A DNA stretch of 64,000 nucleotides, from contig JAMZEJ010000003.1 in assembly GCA_024508355.1 (NCBI GenBank), positions 310,001-374,000 on the forward strand, in the 5' to 3' direction. Numbering within the stretch: position 1 is the first letter of the stretch; the number at the start of each line of letters is the position of its first letter. The notes beneath the pieces were generated by a model that was not told where the DNA came from, did no database searches, and was given only the letters and a program-made list of their open reading frames with translations. The position numbers and the translations under genes are program-made. Positions 40,640 through 50,371 of the stretch are shown one piece after another. Origin of the DNA: Rhizosaccharibacter radicis. GTDB lineage: Bacteria; Pseudomonadota; Alphaproteobacteria; Acetobacterales; Acetobacteraceae.

Positions 40640-42001
40640 GTGAGCGCCATCCTCACGACCGCCGGAAACGAGGGGCCCGGCGCCGACACGGCCGCCCGCG
40701 CGGGCGCGGTGGCCGTCGCGACGCGACGGCTGATGCCGTTTCTGATCCTGATGTACATGATCGCCTTCCTGGACCGCTCCAATGTCGGTCTGGCCAAGCA
40801 GGGGCTTCAGGCCGATGCCGGGGTCGGGGACGCGATGTTCGCGCTCGGCGCCGGCATCTTCTTCGTCGGCTACGCGATCTTCGAAGTGCCGAGCAACCTC
40901 GTGATGCACCGGTTCGGCACCCGCGTGTGGATGGCGCGCATCATGGTGACCTGGGGCATCGTGTCCGCCTGCACCATGTTCGTGACGGGTGGCACGTCGT
41001 TCCTGGTGATCCGGCTGCTGCTGGGCTTGGCCGAGGCCGGCTTCTTTCCCGGCATCATCCTGTTCCTGACGCACTGGTTTCCGGCCCGGGAACGAGCGCG
41101 GGTGCTTGGGTTGTTCTATTTCGGCTATCCGCTGGCGTTGACGATCGGCAACCCCCTGTCCGGCGCGCTGCTGACGCTGGACGGACTGGGCGGCCTGCGG
41201 GGCTGGCAGTGGATGTTCCTCGTGGAAGGGCTGCTGGCGGTGGTGGTCGGCCTGCTGACGTTGCGCATCCTGCCCGAACGCCCGGCCGAGGTCGGCTGGC
41301 TGGCACCCGAGCAGAAGCGGGCGCTGGGCGAGGCGCTGGAAGCCGAAGCGGCGGCCAAGGCGGGTGCGGGCCATGTGGGGCTGGGCGCATCCTTCCGTTC
41401 GCCCCGCCTCATGCATCTGGTGGCCTTGTATTTCCTGATGCAGATCGGATCGTACGGGGTGGTGTTCTATCTGCCCCAGCAGGTGTCCGACCTGATGGGC
41501 GTCAAGATCGGGCTGGCGGTCGGCGTGGTGAGCGCCCTGCCGTGGCTGTGCGCGGTGGCGGTGACCGCGTTCTGGCCGGCGCTGGCGCAACGGCTGCATC
41601 GCCCGCGGCTGTTCCTGATCATCTGCCTGCTGGCGACGGCGGCCGGTCTGGCCATCTCCGCCGTCGCCCCCGCGACGGCGGCGGTGGCCGCGCTCTGCCT
41701 CGCGGCGTCGGGCATCATCAGCGTGCAGGCGATCTTCTGGAGCTTCCCCACGGCGCGCTTCGGCGGCGTGGCGGCGGCCGGGGCGATCGCGCTGATCAAC
41801 GCGATCGGCAATCTGGGCGGCTTCGTCGCGCCCAACATCCGTTCCTGGGCCGATCGCAGCTGGCACAGCCCGGCCGCCGGCCTCTACGCGATCTCGCTGG
41901 CGACGATCGTCGCCGTCGCGCTCGCCCTTTTCCTGCCCGCGCGCGGCTTCGGCGCCGCGGCCGCACCCGCTTCCGGATCCGAAGGAGCATCCCGTGTCTG
42001 A
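40640..42001 (+). CDS. MFS transporter, anion:cation symporter-type sugar-acid/organic-acid carrier
   Basis: A 453-residue carrier with about 12 membrane helices. The signature FLDRSNVGLAKQGLQADAG in the first helix region and MARIMVTWGIVSACTMFV near helices 3-4 are typical of the ACS family (tartrate, phthalate, galactonate, glucarate carriers). The GTG start at 40640 was chosen for its short N-terminal tail before the first helix. The last 8 bp overlap the next gene, showing translational coupling to the isomerase. It probably imports the acid processed by DenD. Confidence 0.9.
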   Translation: MSAILTTAGNEGPGADTAARAGAVAVATRRLMPFLILMYMIAFLDRSNVGLAKQGLQADAGVGDAMFALGAGIFFVGYAIFEVPSNLVMHRFGTRVWMARIMVTWGIVSACTMFVTGGTSFLVIRLLLGLAEAGFFPGIILFLTHWFPARERARVLGLFYFGYPLALTIGNPLSGALLTLDGLGGLRGWQWMFLVEGLLAVVVGLLTLRILPERPAEVGWLAPEQKRALGEALEAEAAAKAGAGHVGLGASFRSPRLMHLVALYFLMQIGSYGVVFYLPQQVSDLMGVKIGLAVGVVSALPWLCAVAVTAFWPALAQRLHRPRLFLIICLLATAAGLAISAVAPATAAVAALCLAASGIISVQAIFWSFPTARFGGVAAAGAIALINAIGNLGGFVAPNIRSWADRSWHSPAAGLYAISLATIVAVALALFLPARGFGAAAAPASGSEGASRV

Positions 42002-42947
42002 CCCCTCCCATTCCACCGCGCCCTGGACGGCGGAGAATTGGCCGATCGCGGCCGCCATGATCCAGCAGAGCAACATCCTGCCCGATGGCAGCTCCGTGCA
42101 GGACCAGTCGGCCGAGGGTTGGGCCGAGACCGTGGCCGACGTGGCCGACGTGGGCTTCACCGAGATCGATCCCACCGATTCCTGGATCCGGATCGCCGAC
42201 CTCGAGCCGTCCCGGCTGGACGAGTTCCTGAGCGTGGTGCGGGACGCCGACCTGACGATCCCCGCCATCTCCACCGCCCGCCGCTCGGTGATCGATGCCG
42301 AGCACGGCGACGAGTACCTGGCCTACAGCCACCGGGTGATCGACACCGCGGCGGCGATCGGCGCAAAATCGGTGAGCTTCGGCTTTCTGCAGGCGCTGCT
42401 ACCCGCGCAGAAGAAGGCGCTGTGGTTCTGGACCGCGCCCGGCCATGTCGATCCAGACGACAAGGCGGTGTGGAACAAGGCGGTGGAGCGCATCCGTGAG
42501 CTCGGCCGGCACGCGGCGGACGTCGGCGTCGATATCGGCCTCGAGATGTACGAGGACACCTATCTCGGCACCGCCGACGACGCCGTGCGGTTCTGCACGG
42601 ATGTCGACCTGCCGTCCGTCGGCATCAACGCCGATCTCGGCAACCTCGTGCGGCTCCACCGGCCGGTGGAGCACTGGCGCTCCATGATGCAGAAGGTGGC
42701 GCCGTTCGCGCGCTACTGGCACGCCAAGAACTATTTCCGCACCGAGGACGAGACCAGCGGCCTCGTGGTGACCGCGCCGGCACCGCTCGAATACGGCGTG
42801 ATCTCGTATCGGGAGGCGATCCGCATGGCCCACAGGCACGGCTTCCGGTCGGCCTTCCTGTGCGAGCATTACGGTGGCGACGGCCTCACGGTGAGCGCCA
42901 CCAATCGCGAGTACATCCGCCGGATCCTGCGCAGCGTCCTGCGCTGA
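41994..42947 (+). CDS. Sugar phosphate isomerase/epimerase (TIM barrel)
   Basis: A 317-residue xylose isomerase-like barrel. Metal-type residues: DIGLEMYEDTY (E near 184), VGINADLGNL (D near 210), ARYWHAKNYF (H near 242), and FLCEHYGGDG (E near 287). The start GTG at 41994 overlaps the MFS stop codon (GTGTCTGA), so it is made with the carrier. The role is probably isomerising the keto-acid or keto-sugar made by the upstream dehydrogenase; the hydroxypyruvate isomerase-like OtnI acts at the analogous place in the erythronate pathway. This comparison is inference. Confidence 0.87.
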   Translation: MSDPSHSTAPWTAENWPIAAAMIQQSNILPDGSSVQDQSAEGWAETVADVADVGFTEIDPTDSWIRIADLEPSRLDEFLSVVRDADLTIPAISTARRSVIDAEHGDEYLAYSHRVIDTAAAIGAKSVSFGFLQALLPAQKKALWFWTAPGHVDPDDKAVWNKAVERIRELGRHAADVGVDIGLEMYEDTYLGTADDAVRFCTDVDLPSVGINADLGNLVRLHRPVEHWRSMMQKVAPFARYWHAKNYFRTEDETSGLVVTAPAPLEYGVISYREAIRMAHRHGFRSAFLCEHYGGDGLTVSATNREYIRRILRSVLR

Positions 42948-43025
42948 TCCGCCGATCGGTCGTCCGGCCGGGTGTTTTCTCCCCGGCCGGCGACGCCCAC
43001 CACCGGCCGCAAGGTTGAGCGAACG

Positions 43026-43967
43026 ATGCCACCCGCCCTGCTCCAGATCGGTGCCCTGCATCACGAGCCGCAGGCGCTGCTCGATGCCCGGTACGACGTG
43101 CGGCACTGGCCCGGGGACGCGGCTGCGCGTCCCGCCTGGCTCGCGGCCAACGGGGCCGGCATCGAGGGGCTGGTGACCACCGGCGGCCTCGGCGTTCCTC
43201 CCGGGCTCGTGGAAGCGCTGCCCGATCTTCGGATCGTGGCGATCAACGGCGTCGGCTTCGACCGCGTTGATCTGGCCGCCATGCGCGCCCGCGACATCCG
43301 GGTGTCCAACACGCCGGACGTGCTGACCGACGACGTGGCCGATCTCGCGATCGCGCTGATGCTCAATTGTTTCCGCCGGCTTCCGGCGGCCGAACGGCAC
43401 GTGCGCGACGGCGTCTGGCCGCGCGGCGAGGTGCCGCTCGCCAGACGCGCGTCCGGTCTGCGCTACGGCATCGTCGGCCTCGGCCGCATCGGACAGGCGA
43501 TCGCACGCCGCTTGTCGGGCTTCGGCGGATCGATCGCCTATTCCTCACCCACCCGGCGTCCTCACCTGGGTCACGCCTATCACGAAACCCTCGTGTCGCT
43601 GGCGCAGGCTTCGGACGTGCTGTTCGTCGCCGCGGCCGCCTCGGCCGCGACGGCGCACATGATCGACCGCGAGGTGATCGAGGCACTCGGGCCGAACGGC
43701 GTGCTGGTGAACATCGCGCGCGGCTCGGTGGTGGACGAGGCGGCGCTGGAGGAAGCGCTGCGCGACGGGCGCCTGGGGGGCGCCGGGCTCGACGTGTTCG
43801 CCGAGGAGCCGGTCGTGCCCGAAGGGCTGCGCGAGCTTCCGAACGTGGCGCTCGCCCCCCACGTCGGATCGGCGACGCACGAGACGCGCGCTGCGATGGG
43901 CGCGCTGGTGGTCGAGAACCTCGACAGCTTCTTCGGTGGGCGGGAACTGTTGACGCCCGTGGTCTGA
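43026..43967 (+). CDS. D-isomer-specific 2-hydroxyacid dehydrogenase
   Basis: A 313-residue NAD(P)-dependent oxidoreductase of the GhrB/2-ketogluconate reductase type. The cofactor domain has YGIVGLGRIGQAIARRL, and the catalytic triad is R in NIARGSVVDE, E in FAEEPVVP and H in APHVGSATHE. It interconverts a 2-keto acid and a D-2-hydroxy acid, such as hydroxypyruvate/glycerate or 2-keto/aldonate. The ATG at 43026 is used because the frame upstream is spacer sequence. It fits the same pathway as denD and the isomerase. Confidence 0.93.
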   Translation: MPPALLQIGALHHEPQALLDARYDVRHWPGDAAARPAWLAANGAGIEGLVTTGGLGVPPGLVEALPDLRIVAINGVGFDRVDLAAMRARDIRVSNTPDVLTDDVADLAIALMLNCFRRLPAAERHVRDGVWPRGEVPLARRASGLRYGIVGLGRIGQAIARRLSGFGGSIAYSSPTRRPHLGHAYHETLVSLAQASDVLFVAAAASAATAHMIDREVIEALGPNGVLVNIARGSVVDEAALEEALRDGRLGGAGLDVFAEEPVVPEGLRELPNVALAPHVGSATHETRAAMGALVVENLDSFFGGRELLTPVV

Positions 43968-44070
43968 GGGGTTTCCCGTCGCAGCCAGGACGGCGCCCGG
44001 GCGGCGTCGCGACCGGGCAGGGGCCGCGCGAGAACGGTCCCGTTCCGGAAAGAAGAAGGAGTTCGCGTTC

Positions 44071-45330
44071 ATGTCCGCCCACCTGTCCGAGATCTCCCCG
44101 CGCACGGCGGCGGCCGAGGATCATCCGGCCCATCGCACCCGCGCCAGCGGCTCGCGGCCGCCGCGCGCCCTGCGCGGCGTGCTCAACCTCGAGGATTTCG
44201 AGCGGCACGTGCGGGCGAGGCTTCCGCGGGCGGTGTACGGTTACGTGTCCGGCGGTGCGGAGGACGATCTCAGCTATCGCAACAACCGCGAGGTGTTCCG
44301 ACGGTGGCACCTGGTGACGCGCATCCTGCGCGACGTGTCCGCGCGCGACCAGGGCGTCACGCTGTTCGGCCGCCGCTACGCGTCGCCGTTCGCCGTGGCG
44401 CCCATGGGGGCGTCGGCGGTGGTGGCGTTCGACGCGGACAACCGGATGGCCCGCGCGGCCCGGGCGGCGAACATTCCCTTCGTGCTCAGCGCCAACGCCA
44501 TCACCCCGATGGAGGAGCTGAGCCGGGCGGCCCCCGGAAGCTGGTTCGCCGCCTATCAGCGCCCGGAAGCCGACAACATCCGCGACATGTGCGCCCGGGT
44601 GGCGGCAGCCGGCTACGACGTGTTCATGCTGACGGTGGACGTGCCGGTCGGTTCCAACCGCGAGAACAACCTCCGGTCCGGCTATACCATGCCCCTCAGG
44701 GTGAGCCCGCGGCTGACGATCGACGCGCTCCGCCATCCGCGCTGGCTCGGCGGCACCGCGGCACGCACCGTGCTGCGGCGGGGCATTCCGGCCATCAGCA
44801 ACATCGACCCGGTCGATCACCCCTCCATCTTCTCGCGCAAGCTGACCGCCGTGACCGGCCATGCCAGCTTCTCCTGGGCGCAGGCCGAACTGATCCGCCG
44901 GCACTGGAAAGGCGCGTTCGTGCTCAAGGGCTTGTTGTCGGCCGACGATGCGCGGCTCGCCCGCGAGCTCGGCGCCGACGGCATCGTGGTCAGCAACCAT
45001 GGCGGCCGCCAGCTCGACACGTCCGCCTCGCCGATGGAGGTGCTGCCCGCGATCAAGGCGGAAAGCGGCGGCATGACGGTGCTGGCCGATAGCGGCTTCC
45101 GTCGCGGCACCGACGTGTTGAAGGCGCTGGCGCTCGGCGCGGACGCGGTGCTGATCGGGCGGCCGTTCCTGTATGCGTCGGCCCTGGCGGGGGAGGCGGG
45201 CGTGGCGCATGCGATCCGCCTGCTGCGCAAGGAGATCGACGTGGACATGGCCTTGCTCGGCCTGCGCGAGCTCGGCGAGGCATCGCCCGGGATGTTGCGG
45301 CATCGCGATGCACCGATCGCTCCGGCTTGA
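44071..45330 (+). CDS. FMN-dependent alpha-hydroxy acid oxidase / L-lactate dehydrogenase
   Basis: A 419-residue enzyme of the lactate dehydrogenase/glycolate oxidase family. Key blocks are YVSGGAEDDLSYRNN near the start, APMGASAVVAF, TVDVPVGSNRENNLR, FVLKGLLSADDARLA with the flavin lysine, and VSNHGGRQLD with the active-site histidine. It oxidises an (S)-2-hydroxy acid to the 2-keto acid. The N-terminal about 35 residues are an extension. Taken with the D-2-hydroxyacid dehydrogenase next door, the island can process both enantiomers of a hydroxy acid; a racemisation role is possible but unproven. Confidence 0.9.
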   Translation: MSAHLSEISPRTAAAEDHPAHRTRASGSRPPRALRGVLNLEDFERHVRARLPRAVYGYVSGGAEDDLSYRNNREVFRRWHLVTRILRDVSARDQGVTLFGRRYASPFAVAPMGASAVVAFDADNRMARAARAANIPFVLSANAITPMEELSRAAPGSWFAAYQRPEADNIRDMCARVAAAGYDVFMLTVDVPVGSNRENNLRSGYTMPLRVSPRLTIDALRHPRWLGGTAARTVLRRGIPAISNIDPVDHPSIFSRKLTAVTGHASFSWAQAELIRRHWKGAFVLKGLLSADDARLARELGADGIVVSNHGGRQLDTSASPMEVLPAIKAESGGMTVLADSGFRRGTDVLKALALGADAVLIGRPFLYASALAGEAGVAHAIRLLRKEIDVDMALLGLRELGEASPGMLRHRDAPIAPA

Positions 45331-45462
45331 ACGGGCCGTGTCATGAAATGATTGCGGCGCGGCTACGAGAAATCGCTTCCGGCCGGGCTGCCAGCGTCAT
45401 ACCGTCAACGTGAAGATGCCGAACCGGACAACCAATGACCGGACGGCGAAGGAAACGCCACC

Positions 45463-46635
45463 ATGCTCGACCGTCATCCCGTGCCGCACGCCAACCGTTC
45501 CGATTCCAGGACGACCGCTCGCCGTCGCCTGCAGGCAGGACTTTCCGCCGCGGTGCTCGCGACCGGCCTGTTGACGCTGGCGCCGGGCATCGCGCGCGCC
45601 CAGGATGCGTCCGATGCACAATGCTTCCGGCCGGGCGGCGGCACCACCGCCACCGTGCAGATCCCGGCGAAGAAGGCGCCCTACCGCATCGCGTTCGCCA
45701 ACGGCTTCATCGGCAACGCATGGCGGGTGCAGATGCTCCAGACGCTCAAGGCCTATGCCGAACAGCCGGCGGTGAAGCCTTTGATCAAGGAGCTGCGCAT
45801 CGTCAGCGTCGGCACCGACGTGTCCGCGCAGATCGCGGCCATGGACAACTTCATCAGCGCCGGCTTCGACGCGATCCTGATCGATGCCAACAGCCCCACG
45901 GCGTTCAAGCCGGTGATGCGTCGGGCCAAGCAGGCCGGCGTGGTGGTGGTGAGCTTCGACAACACGCTCGACCGCACCGGCAAGGAGGGGCCGCTCGTCC
46001 AGGTCAACCAGGACCAGACCGAGATGGGCCGCAAGATGGGCGACTGGTTGTTGTCGACCATGAAAAACAAGAACCACGTTCTGGAAGTGCGCGGCGTGCC
46101 GGGCAACAGTGTGGACCGCGATCGCCACGACGGATTCCGGGACGCGCTGAAGGCCGCACCCGGCATCCAGGTCACGGAGGTGGTCGGCAACTGGGACGAC
46201 GGCACCGGCCAGAAGGCGGTGGCCGACGCGCTGGCGGTGAACGGCTCGTTCGACGGTGTCTACACCCAGGGCGGTTCGGTGGGCGTCACGCGCGCGCTGC
46301 TGGACGCGCACAAGCTGGTGCCGATCGGCGGCGAGGGGGAGAACGGCTATCGCAAGCTGATCGCCGCCAACGCCAAGGACGGTCTGCTGGGCGACAGCGC
46401 CGGACAATCGCCCGCCCTGTCCGCGGTGGCGCTCAAGGCGGCGCTCGCGGTGCTGCAGGGTCATGCGGTTCCCGAGGAGGTCCGGGTTCCGATCCCCGAG
46501 GCGAACTACAAGACGCTGGTCGCCGGGACGAACTATTTCCCCGAGCTGAGCGACACCTTCTTCGCCGCGCACGATTTCCCAGCCTGCGGCATCACCCTGA
46601 GCGCGGCGGACATCACCGGCCAGAGCGCCAAATGA
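45463..46635 (+). CDS. Sugar ABC transporter substrate-binding protein (RbsB-like)
   Basis: A 390-residue periplasmic protein with a signal peptide (a twin-arginine-like TTARRRLQAGL, then ATGLLTLAPGIARAQ). The type I periplasmic binding fold is visible: YRIAFANGFIGNAW, GFDAILIDANSPTAF, GVVVVSFDNTLDR, and FDGVYTQGGSVGVTRAL. These match ribose/autoinducer-type binders. It begins an operon with the ATPase and two permeases that follow, 208 bp away. The ligand is unknown; the context suggests a sugar or sugar acid. The 132-bp upstream spacer must hold its promoter. Confidence 0.9.
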   Translation: MLDRHPVPHANRSDSRTTARRRLQAGLSAAVLATGLLTLAPGIARAQDASDAQCFRPGGGTTATVQIPAKKAPYRIAFANGFIGNAWRVQMLQTLKAYAEQPAVKPLIKELRIVSVGTDVSAQIAAMDNFISAGFDAILIDANSPTAFKPVMRRAKQAGVVVVSFDNTLDRTGKEGPLVQVNQDQTEMGRKMGDWLLSTMKNKNHVLEVRGVPGNSVDRDRHDGFRDALKAAPGIQVTEVVGNWDDGTGQKAVADALAVNGSFDGVYTQGGSVGVTRALLDAHKLVPIGGEGENGYRKLIAANAKDGLLGDSAGQSPALSAVALKAALAVLQGHAVPEEVRVPIPEANYKTLVAGTNYFPELSDTFFAAHDFPACGITLSAADITGQSAK

Positions 46636-46843
46636 GCCGCTGCTGGACGACCGGAAACACGGCGGCCGGCCACCACTCGATGGGCCGCCGCGCGGCGGGC
46701 CGGAAGCGCTCTCTCGGACAGCCTGCGCGGTGGCGGTCAGGGACGATGTCGGCGGACCATCGGGACGTGATGCCGCCCGGCGGTCGGACGGCGAATGACT
46801 CCGGCTCCGGCGGCGCGACGGCGGCCGATGCGGGAGCGGCGTC

Positions 46844-48400
46844 GTGAGCGACGCGACGACGGCCGTCGATGCCCGGCCCCTGCTGGAACTCCAGGGCGTG
46901 GTGAAGCGGTTCGGCCCGGTGACGGCACTGGCCGACGGCACGCTGTGCTGCCGGCCCGGCTCGATCCATGCGGTGATGGGGGAGAACGGGGCCGGCAAGT
47001 CCACCCTGATCAAGATCATGGCGGGGGTCCTGTCGCCCACGGAAGGCATCATGCGGCTCGACGGCCGTGAGATCGCCTTTTCGTCGCCGGCGGAGGCCCA
47101 GCGTCACGGCGTCGTCTGCGTGTTCCAGGAATTGTCGCTGATGCCGGACCTGAGCGTCGCCGACAATATCGGCATCACCGCGCCGCCGCGGCGCTGGGGC
47201 CTGATCGATCGCGGCGCGCAGCTCGCCGAAGCGCGCCGGTTGCTGCGGCTCGTGGGCTGCGACGACATCGACGGGCGCGAACGGGTGCGCGACCTTCCCT
47301 TGTCGCGCCGGCAGATGGTGGAGATCGCCAAGGCGCTCGGCCGCAAGCCGCGTCTGCTGATCCTCGACGAGGCGACCTCCGCACTTACCGCCGACGACGT
47401 GGGGCGCGTGGTGGCGCTGCTCAAGCGGCTGCGCGCCGAGGGAATGTGCATCCTCTACATCTCGCACCGCATGCACGAGATCCGTGAGCTGGCGGACGAG
47501 TGCTCCGTGTTCGCCAACGGACGTCACGTGGCGAGTTTCCCGTTCGGCAGCCGCACCGAGGACGAGATCGTCCGCATGATGATCGGGCGTCCCTTGTCGC
47601 AGATGTATCCGCCCAAGCCGCCCGCGCCGCGGGTGGCGCCCGCACCGCTGCTGGAAGCGCGGCGGCTCGGCTGGGAGAACCGGCTGCGCGACGTGTCGCT
47701 CGGCGTGGCGGCGGGCGAGATCGTCGGGCTGGGCGGCCTGGACGGGCAGGGGCAGCGCGAATTCCTTCTGGCATTGTTCGGCTGCCTGTCGGGCGTGACG
47801 GGGGAGATCGTCATGGACGGCTCGCCTGTCTCGCCGCGCGGCCCGCGCACCGCCAAGGCCGATCCGATGCGGCTCGCCCTGGTGCCGGAAGACCGCAAGA
47901 CCGAGGGGTTGATGCTGCCGATGACGGTGGCCGAGAACCTGTCGGCGGCCACCTTGTCGCGATGGCGCCGCGGGCCGTTGATCGACAACCGCCGCGAGCG
48001 CCAGGCGATCGAGGAGATGCAGCGCCGCATGCAGATCAAGGCGGTGCTGGACCTGCCGGTGGCGACCCTTTCGGGCGGCAACCAGCAGAAGGTGGCGATC
48101 GGCAAGTGGCTGATGCTCGGTCCGCGCGTGTTGTTGTTGTGCGACCCGACGCGCGGCATCGATGTCGGTACCAAGCAGGAGATCTACCGCCTGTTGCGCG
48201 AGCTAGCCGATGCCGGCACCGCCGTGCTGCTCTACACCACCGACTATGACGAGCTGATCGGGCTGTGCGACCGCGTCGCGATCTTCCGCGACGGCCACGT
48301 GGTGCGCACGCTGGAAGGCGACGGCATCACGGAAGAAGCCATCCTGTCCGGCGCCCTGGCGATGGGCGGCGCCGACCACGGAACGGAGCGGGCGGCATGA
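46844..48400 (+). CDS. Sugar ABC transporter ATP-binding protein (RbsA/MglA type)
   Basis: A 518-residue ATPase with two nucleotide-binding halves. The first has GENGAGKSTLIKIMAG (Walker A), a DLPLSRRQMVEIAKAL signature region and LLILDEATSAL (Walker B). The second half has the degenerate P-loop GLGGLDGQGQREFLLALFG, the signature LSGGNQQKVAIGKWL, and LLLCDPTRGID. This two-domain layout is that of ribose/galactose-type importers. The GTG at 46844 has a GGGAG site. Its TGA overlaps the next ATG (ATGA), so the first permease is translationally coupled. Confidence 0.95.
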   Translation: MSDATTAVDARPLLELQGVVKRFGPVTALADGTLCCRPGSIHAVMGENGAGKSTLIKIMAGVLSPTEGIMRLDGREIAFSSPAEAQRHGVVCVFQELSLMPDLSVADNIGITAPPRRWGLIDRGAQLAEARRLLRLVGCDDIDGRERVRDLPLSRRQMVEIAKALGRKPRLLILDEATSALTADDVGRVVALLKRLRAEGMCILYISHRMHEIRELADECSVFANGRHVASFPFGSRTEDEIVRMMIGRPLSQMYPPKPPAPRVAPAPLLEARRLGWENRLRDVSLGVAAGEIVGLGGLDGQGQREFLLALFGCLSGVTGEIVMDGSPVSPRGPRTAKADPMRLALVPEDRKTEGLMLPMTVAENLSAATLSRWRRGPLIDNRRERQAIEEMQRRMQIKAVLDLPVATLSGGNQQKVAIGKWLMLGPRVLLLCDPTRGIDVGTKQEIYRLLRELADAGTAVLLYTTDYDELIGLCDRVAIFRDGHVVRTLEGDGITEEAILSGALAMGGADHGTERAA

Positions 48401-49389
48401 GCGCGCATCCGGCGTCCGGGATCGGCCTCGCGGTGCGGCACAAGCTGCTGCCGATCCTGGCCTTCGTCATCTTCGCCCTGATGTTCGGGCTTTATCTGCT
48501 GCTGCAGCCGCACGGCATCCAGACCAGCGTGCTGGTCACCGCGTCCAACAAGGGCGCGTTGCTGGCGCTGGTGGCGATGGCGCAGACCCTGCCCGTGCTG
48601 ACCGGCGGCATCGACCTGTCGGTAGGCGCCATCGTGGTGCTGGCGAACTGTCTCGCGTCCAATCTGGTGAACGGGACGCCCGCGCAGATCGGGCTCGGCG
48701 TGCTCGCCGTGCTGGGCACCGGCGTGCTGGCCGGCGCCGTCAATGCGATGGCGGTGGTGGTGGGACGCTTGCAGCCCATCGTCGCCACCTTGGCCACGTC
48801 CACCATGTTCTACGGCGTGTCGCTGCTGCTGCGTCCCTCGCCCGGTGGCGAGGTGGACGACGATTTCGCCAGCGCGCTCACCGGCGACGTGTGGGGCGTG
48901 CCGGTGAGCCTGCTGCTGCTGATCGCGGTGCTGGGCTTGCTGTGGTGGCCGTTCTCGCGCTCGGTCACCGGGCGCGGGCTGTTCGCGGTCGGGTCGTCCG
49001 ATGCGTCGGCCTTCATGTCCGGTGTCCCGGTGGGCCGGGCGCGGGCCTCGGCCTATCTCGGCGCCGGGCTGCTGGCCGGCATGGCGGGCCTGCTGCTGAC
49101 CCTGATCGCGGAGTCCGCCCAGGCCAGCGCGGTCCAGGCCGGCGATTTCACGCTGAACAGCATCGCCGCCGTCGTGATCGGCGGGACCTCGCTGTTCGGC
49201 GGCAGCGGCGGCCTCGTGGGCTCCGTGTTCGGAGCGTTCATCCTGCGGACCATCGGCGACCTGCTGTTCGTGTCGGCGGCGTCGCCCTTGTGGCAGCCCT
49301 TGTTCCAGGGGCTGATCCTGCTCGGGGCGGTGAGCCTCGGCGCCCTGCCCTTGTTGCGGGTCCGCAACCGGCTGGAACTGTTCCGGTGA
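48397..49389 (+). CDS. Sugar ABC transporter permease (RbsC-like), first of two
   Basis: A 330-residue membrane protein with about 8-10 helices. The landmarks GGIDLSVGAIVVLAN and GGTSLFGGSGGLVGSVFGA are those of the ribose-type permease family. It starts inside the ATPase stop codon (ATGA at 48397) and its own TGA overlaps the GTG of the next permease. Having two different permeases suggests a heterodimeric channel served by the double ATPase. Confidence 0.93.
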   Translation: MSAHPASGIGLAVRHKLLPILAFVIFALMFGLYLLLQPHGIQTSVLVTASNKGALLALVAMAQTLPVLTGGIDLSVGAIVVLANCLASNLVNGTPAQIGLGVLAVLGTGVLAGAVNAMAVVVGRLQPIVATLATSTMFYGVSLLLRPSPGGEVDDDFASALTGDVWGVPVSLLLLIAVLGLLWWPFSRSVTGRGLFAVGSSDASAFMSGVPVGRARASAYLGAGLLAGMAGLLLTLIAESAQASAVQAGDFTLNSIAAVVIGGTSLFGGSGGLVGSVFGAFILRTIGDLLFVSAASPLWQPLFQGLILLGAVSLGALPLLRVRNRLELFR

Positions 49390-50369
49390 GCGGCAGCGCG
49401 CCCACATCTTCCGCCGCCGGCCTGCTCGGGCGGCTGCGGGGGGCCGACCTGCCGCTGCTGGTGGCGGGCGGCTGCATCCTCGTGATCCTGTGCGCCGGCG
49501 CGACCGTGAACGGGGCGTTCCTGTCGCCGCATTATCTGATCCAGCAGGCGCAGGTCGCGTCCTTCCTCGGCATCGTCGCCACGGGTGCGATGCTGGTGAT
49601 CCTGCTCGGCCACATCGACCTGTCGGTGCCGTGGACGCTCACGGCCGGGGCGATGCTCGGCACCGGGCTCGCCGGCACCGCGGCCGGGGGCGCGGTGGCG
49701 ATCCCCGTGGCGCTCGCCGTGGGCGCCCTGGTGGGCCTCGTGAACGGCATCGGCGTGGCGATCCTGCGCATCCCCTCCATGATCTTCACCCTCGGGGTGA
49801 ATGCGGTGCTGCAGGGCCTCATGGTGCTCTACACCGGAGGGTCGGCGCCGCCGTCCACCGCGGCGCCGCTGGTGCGCTGGCTGGCGGGCGGCCATCTGGT
49901 GCCGGGCCTGCCGAACGCGATCCTCGTCTGGGCGGCGGTCGGGCTGCTGTGCAGCCTGATGCTGCGCCGGACCATCGCCGGGCGCACCCTCTACGCCGTC
50001 GGCAACCGGGAGCGCGCCGCCTATCTGAACGGCATGCCGGTGCGCCGCGCGGTGTGCGGTGTGTTCGTGCTGGCCGGCATGTGCAGCACCGGGGCCGGCG
50101 TGCTGCTGACCGGCTATTCCGGCAAGGCGTTCCAGGGCATGGGCGACAGCTACCTCCTGCCGGCGATCGCGGCGGTGGTGCTGGGCGGCACCTCCATCAT
50201 GGGCGGGCAGGGCCGCTATGCCGGGACGGTGGTCGGAACGATCCTGATCGTGCTGCTGCAAAGCATGCTGGCCGTGCTGCAGATGCCCGACGCGGGACGG
50301 CAGATCATCTACGGGCTGGTGATCTTCTGCATGCTGCTGCTCTACGGCCGGCAGCGCGCGGCCCGGTAG
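49386..50369 (+). CDS. Sugar ABC transporter permease (RbsC-like), second of two
   Basis: A 327-residue membrane protein of the same family, with GHIDLSVPWTLTAGAML and GGTSIMGGQGRYAGTVVG. It begins with GTG at 49386, overlapping the previous stop (GTGA). It is clearly different in sequence from the first permease rather than a recent copy. The gene ends 2 bp before the next MFS gene start, so the four-gene transporter run continues into it. Confidence 0.92.
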   Translation: MSGSAPTSSAAGLLGRLRGADLPLLVAGGCILVILCAGATVNGAFLSPHYLIQQAQVASFLGIVATGAMLVILLGHIDLSVPWTLTAGAMLGTGLAGTAAGGAVAIPVALAVGALVGLVNGIGVAILRIPSMIFTLGVNAVLQGLMVLYTGGSAPPSTAAPLVRWLAGGHLVPGLPNAILVWAAVGLLCSLMLRRTIAGRTLYAVGNRERAAYLNGMPVRRAVCGVFVLAGMCSTGAGVLLTGYSGKAFQGMGDSYLLPAIAAVVLGGTSIMGGQGRYAGTVVGTILIVLLQSMLAVLQMPDAGRQIIYGLVIFCMLLLYGRQRAAR

Positions 50370-50371
50370 CG

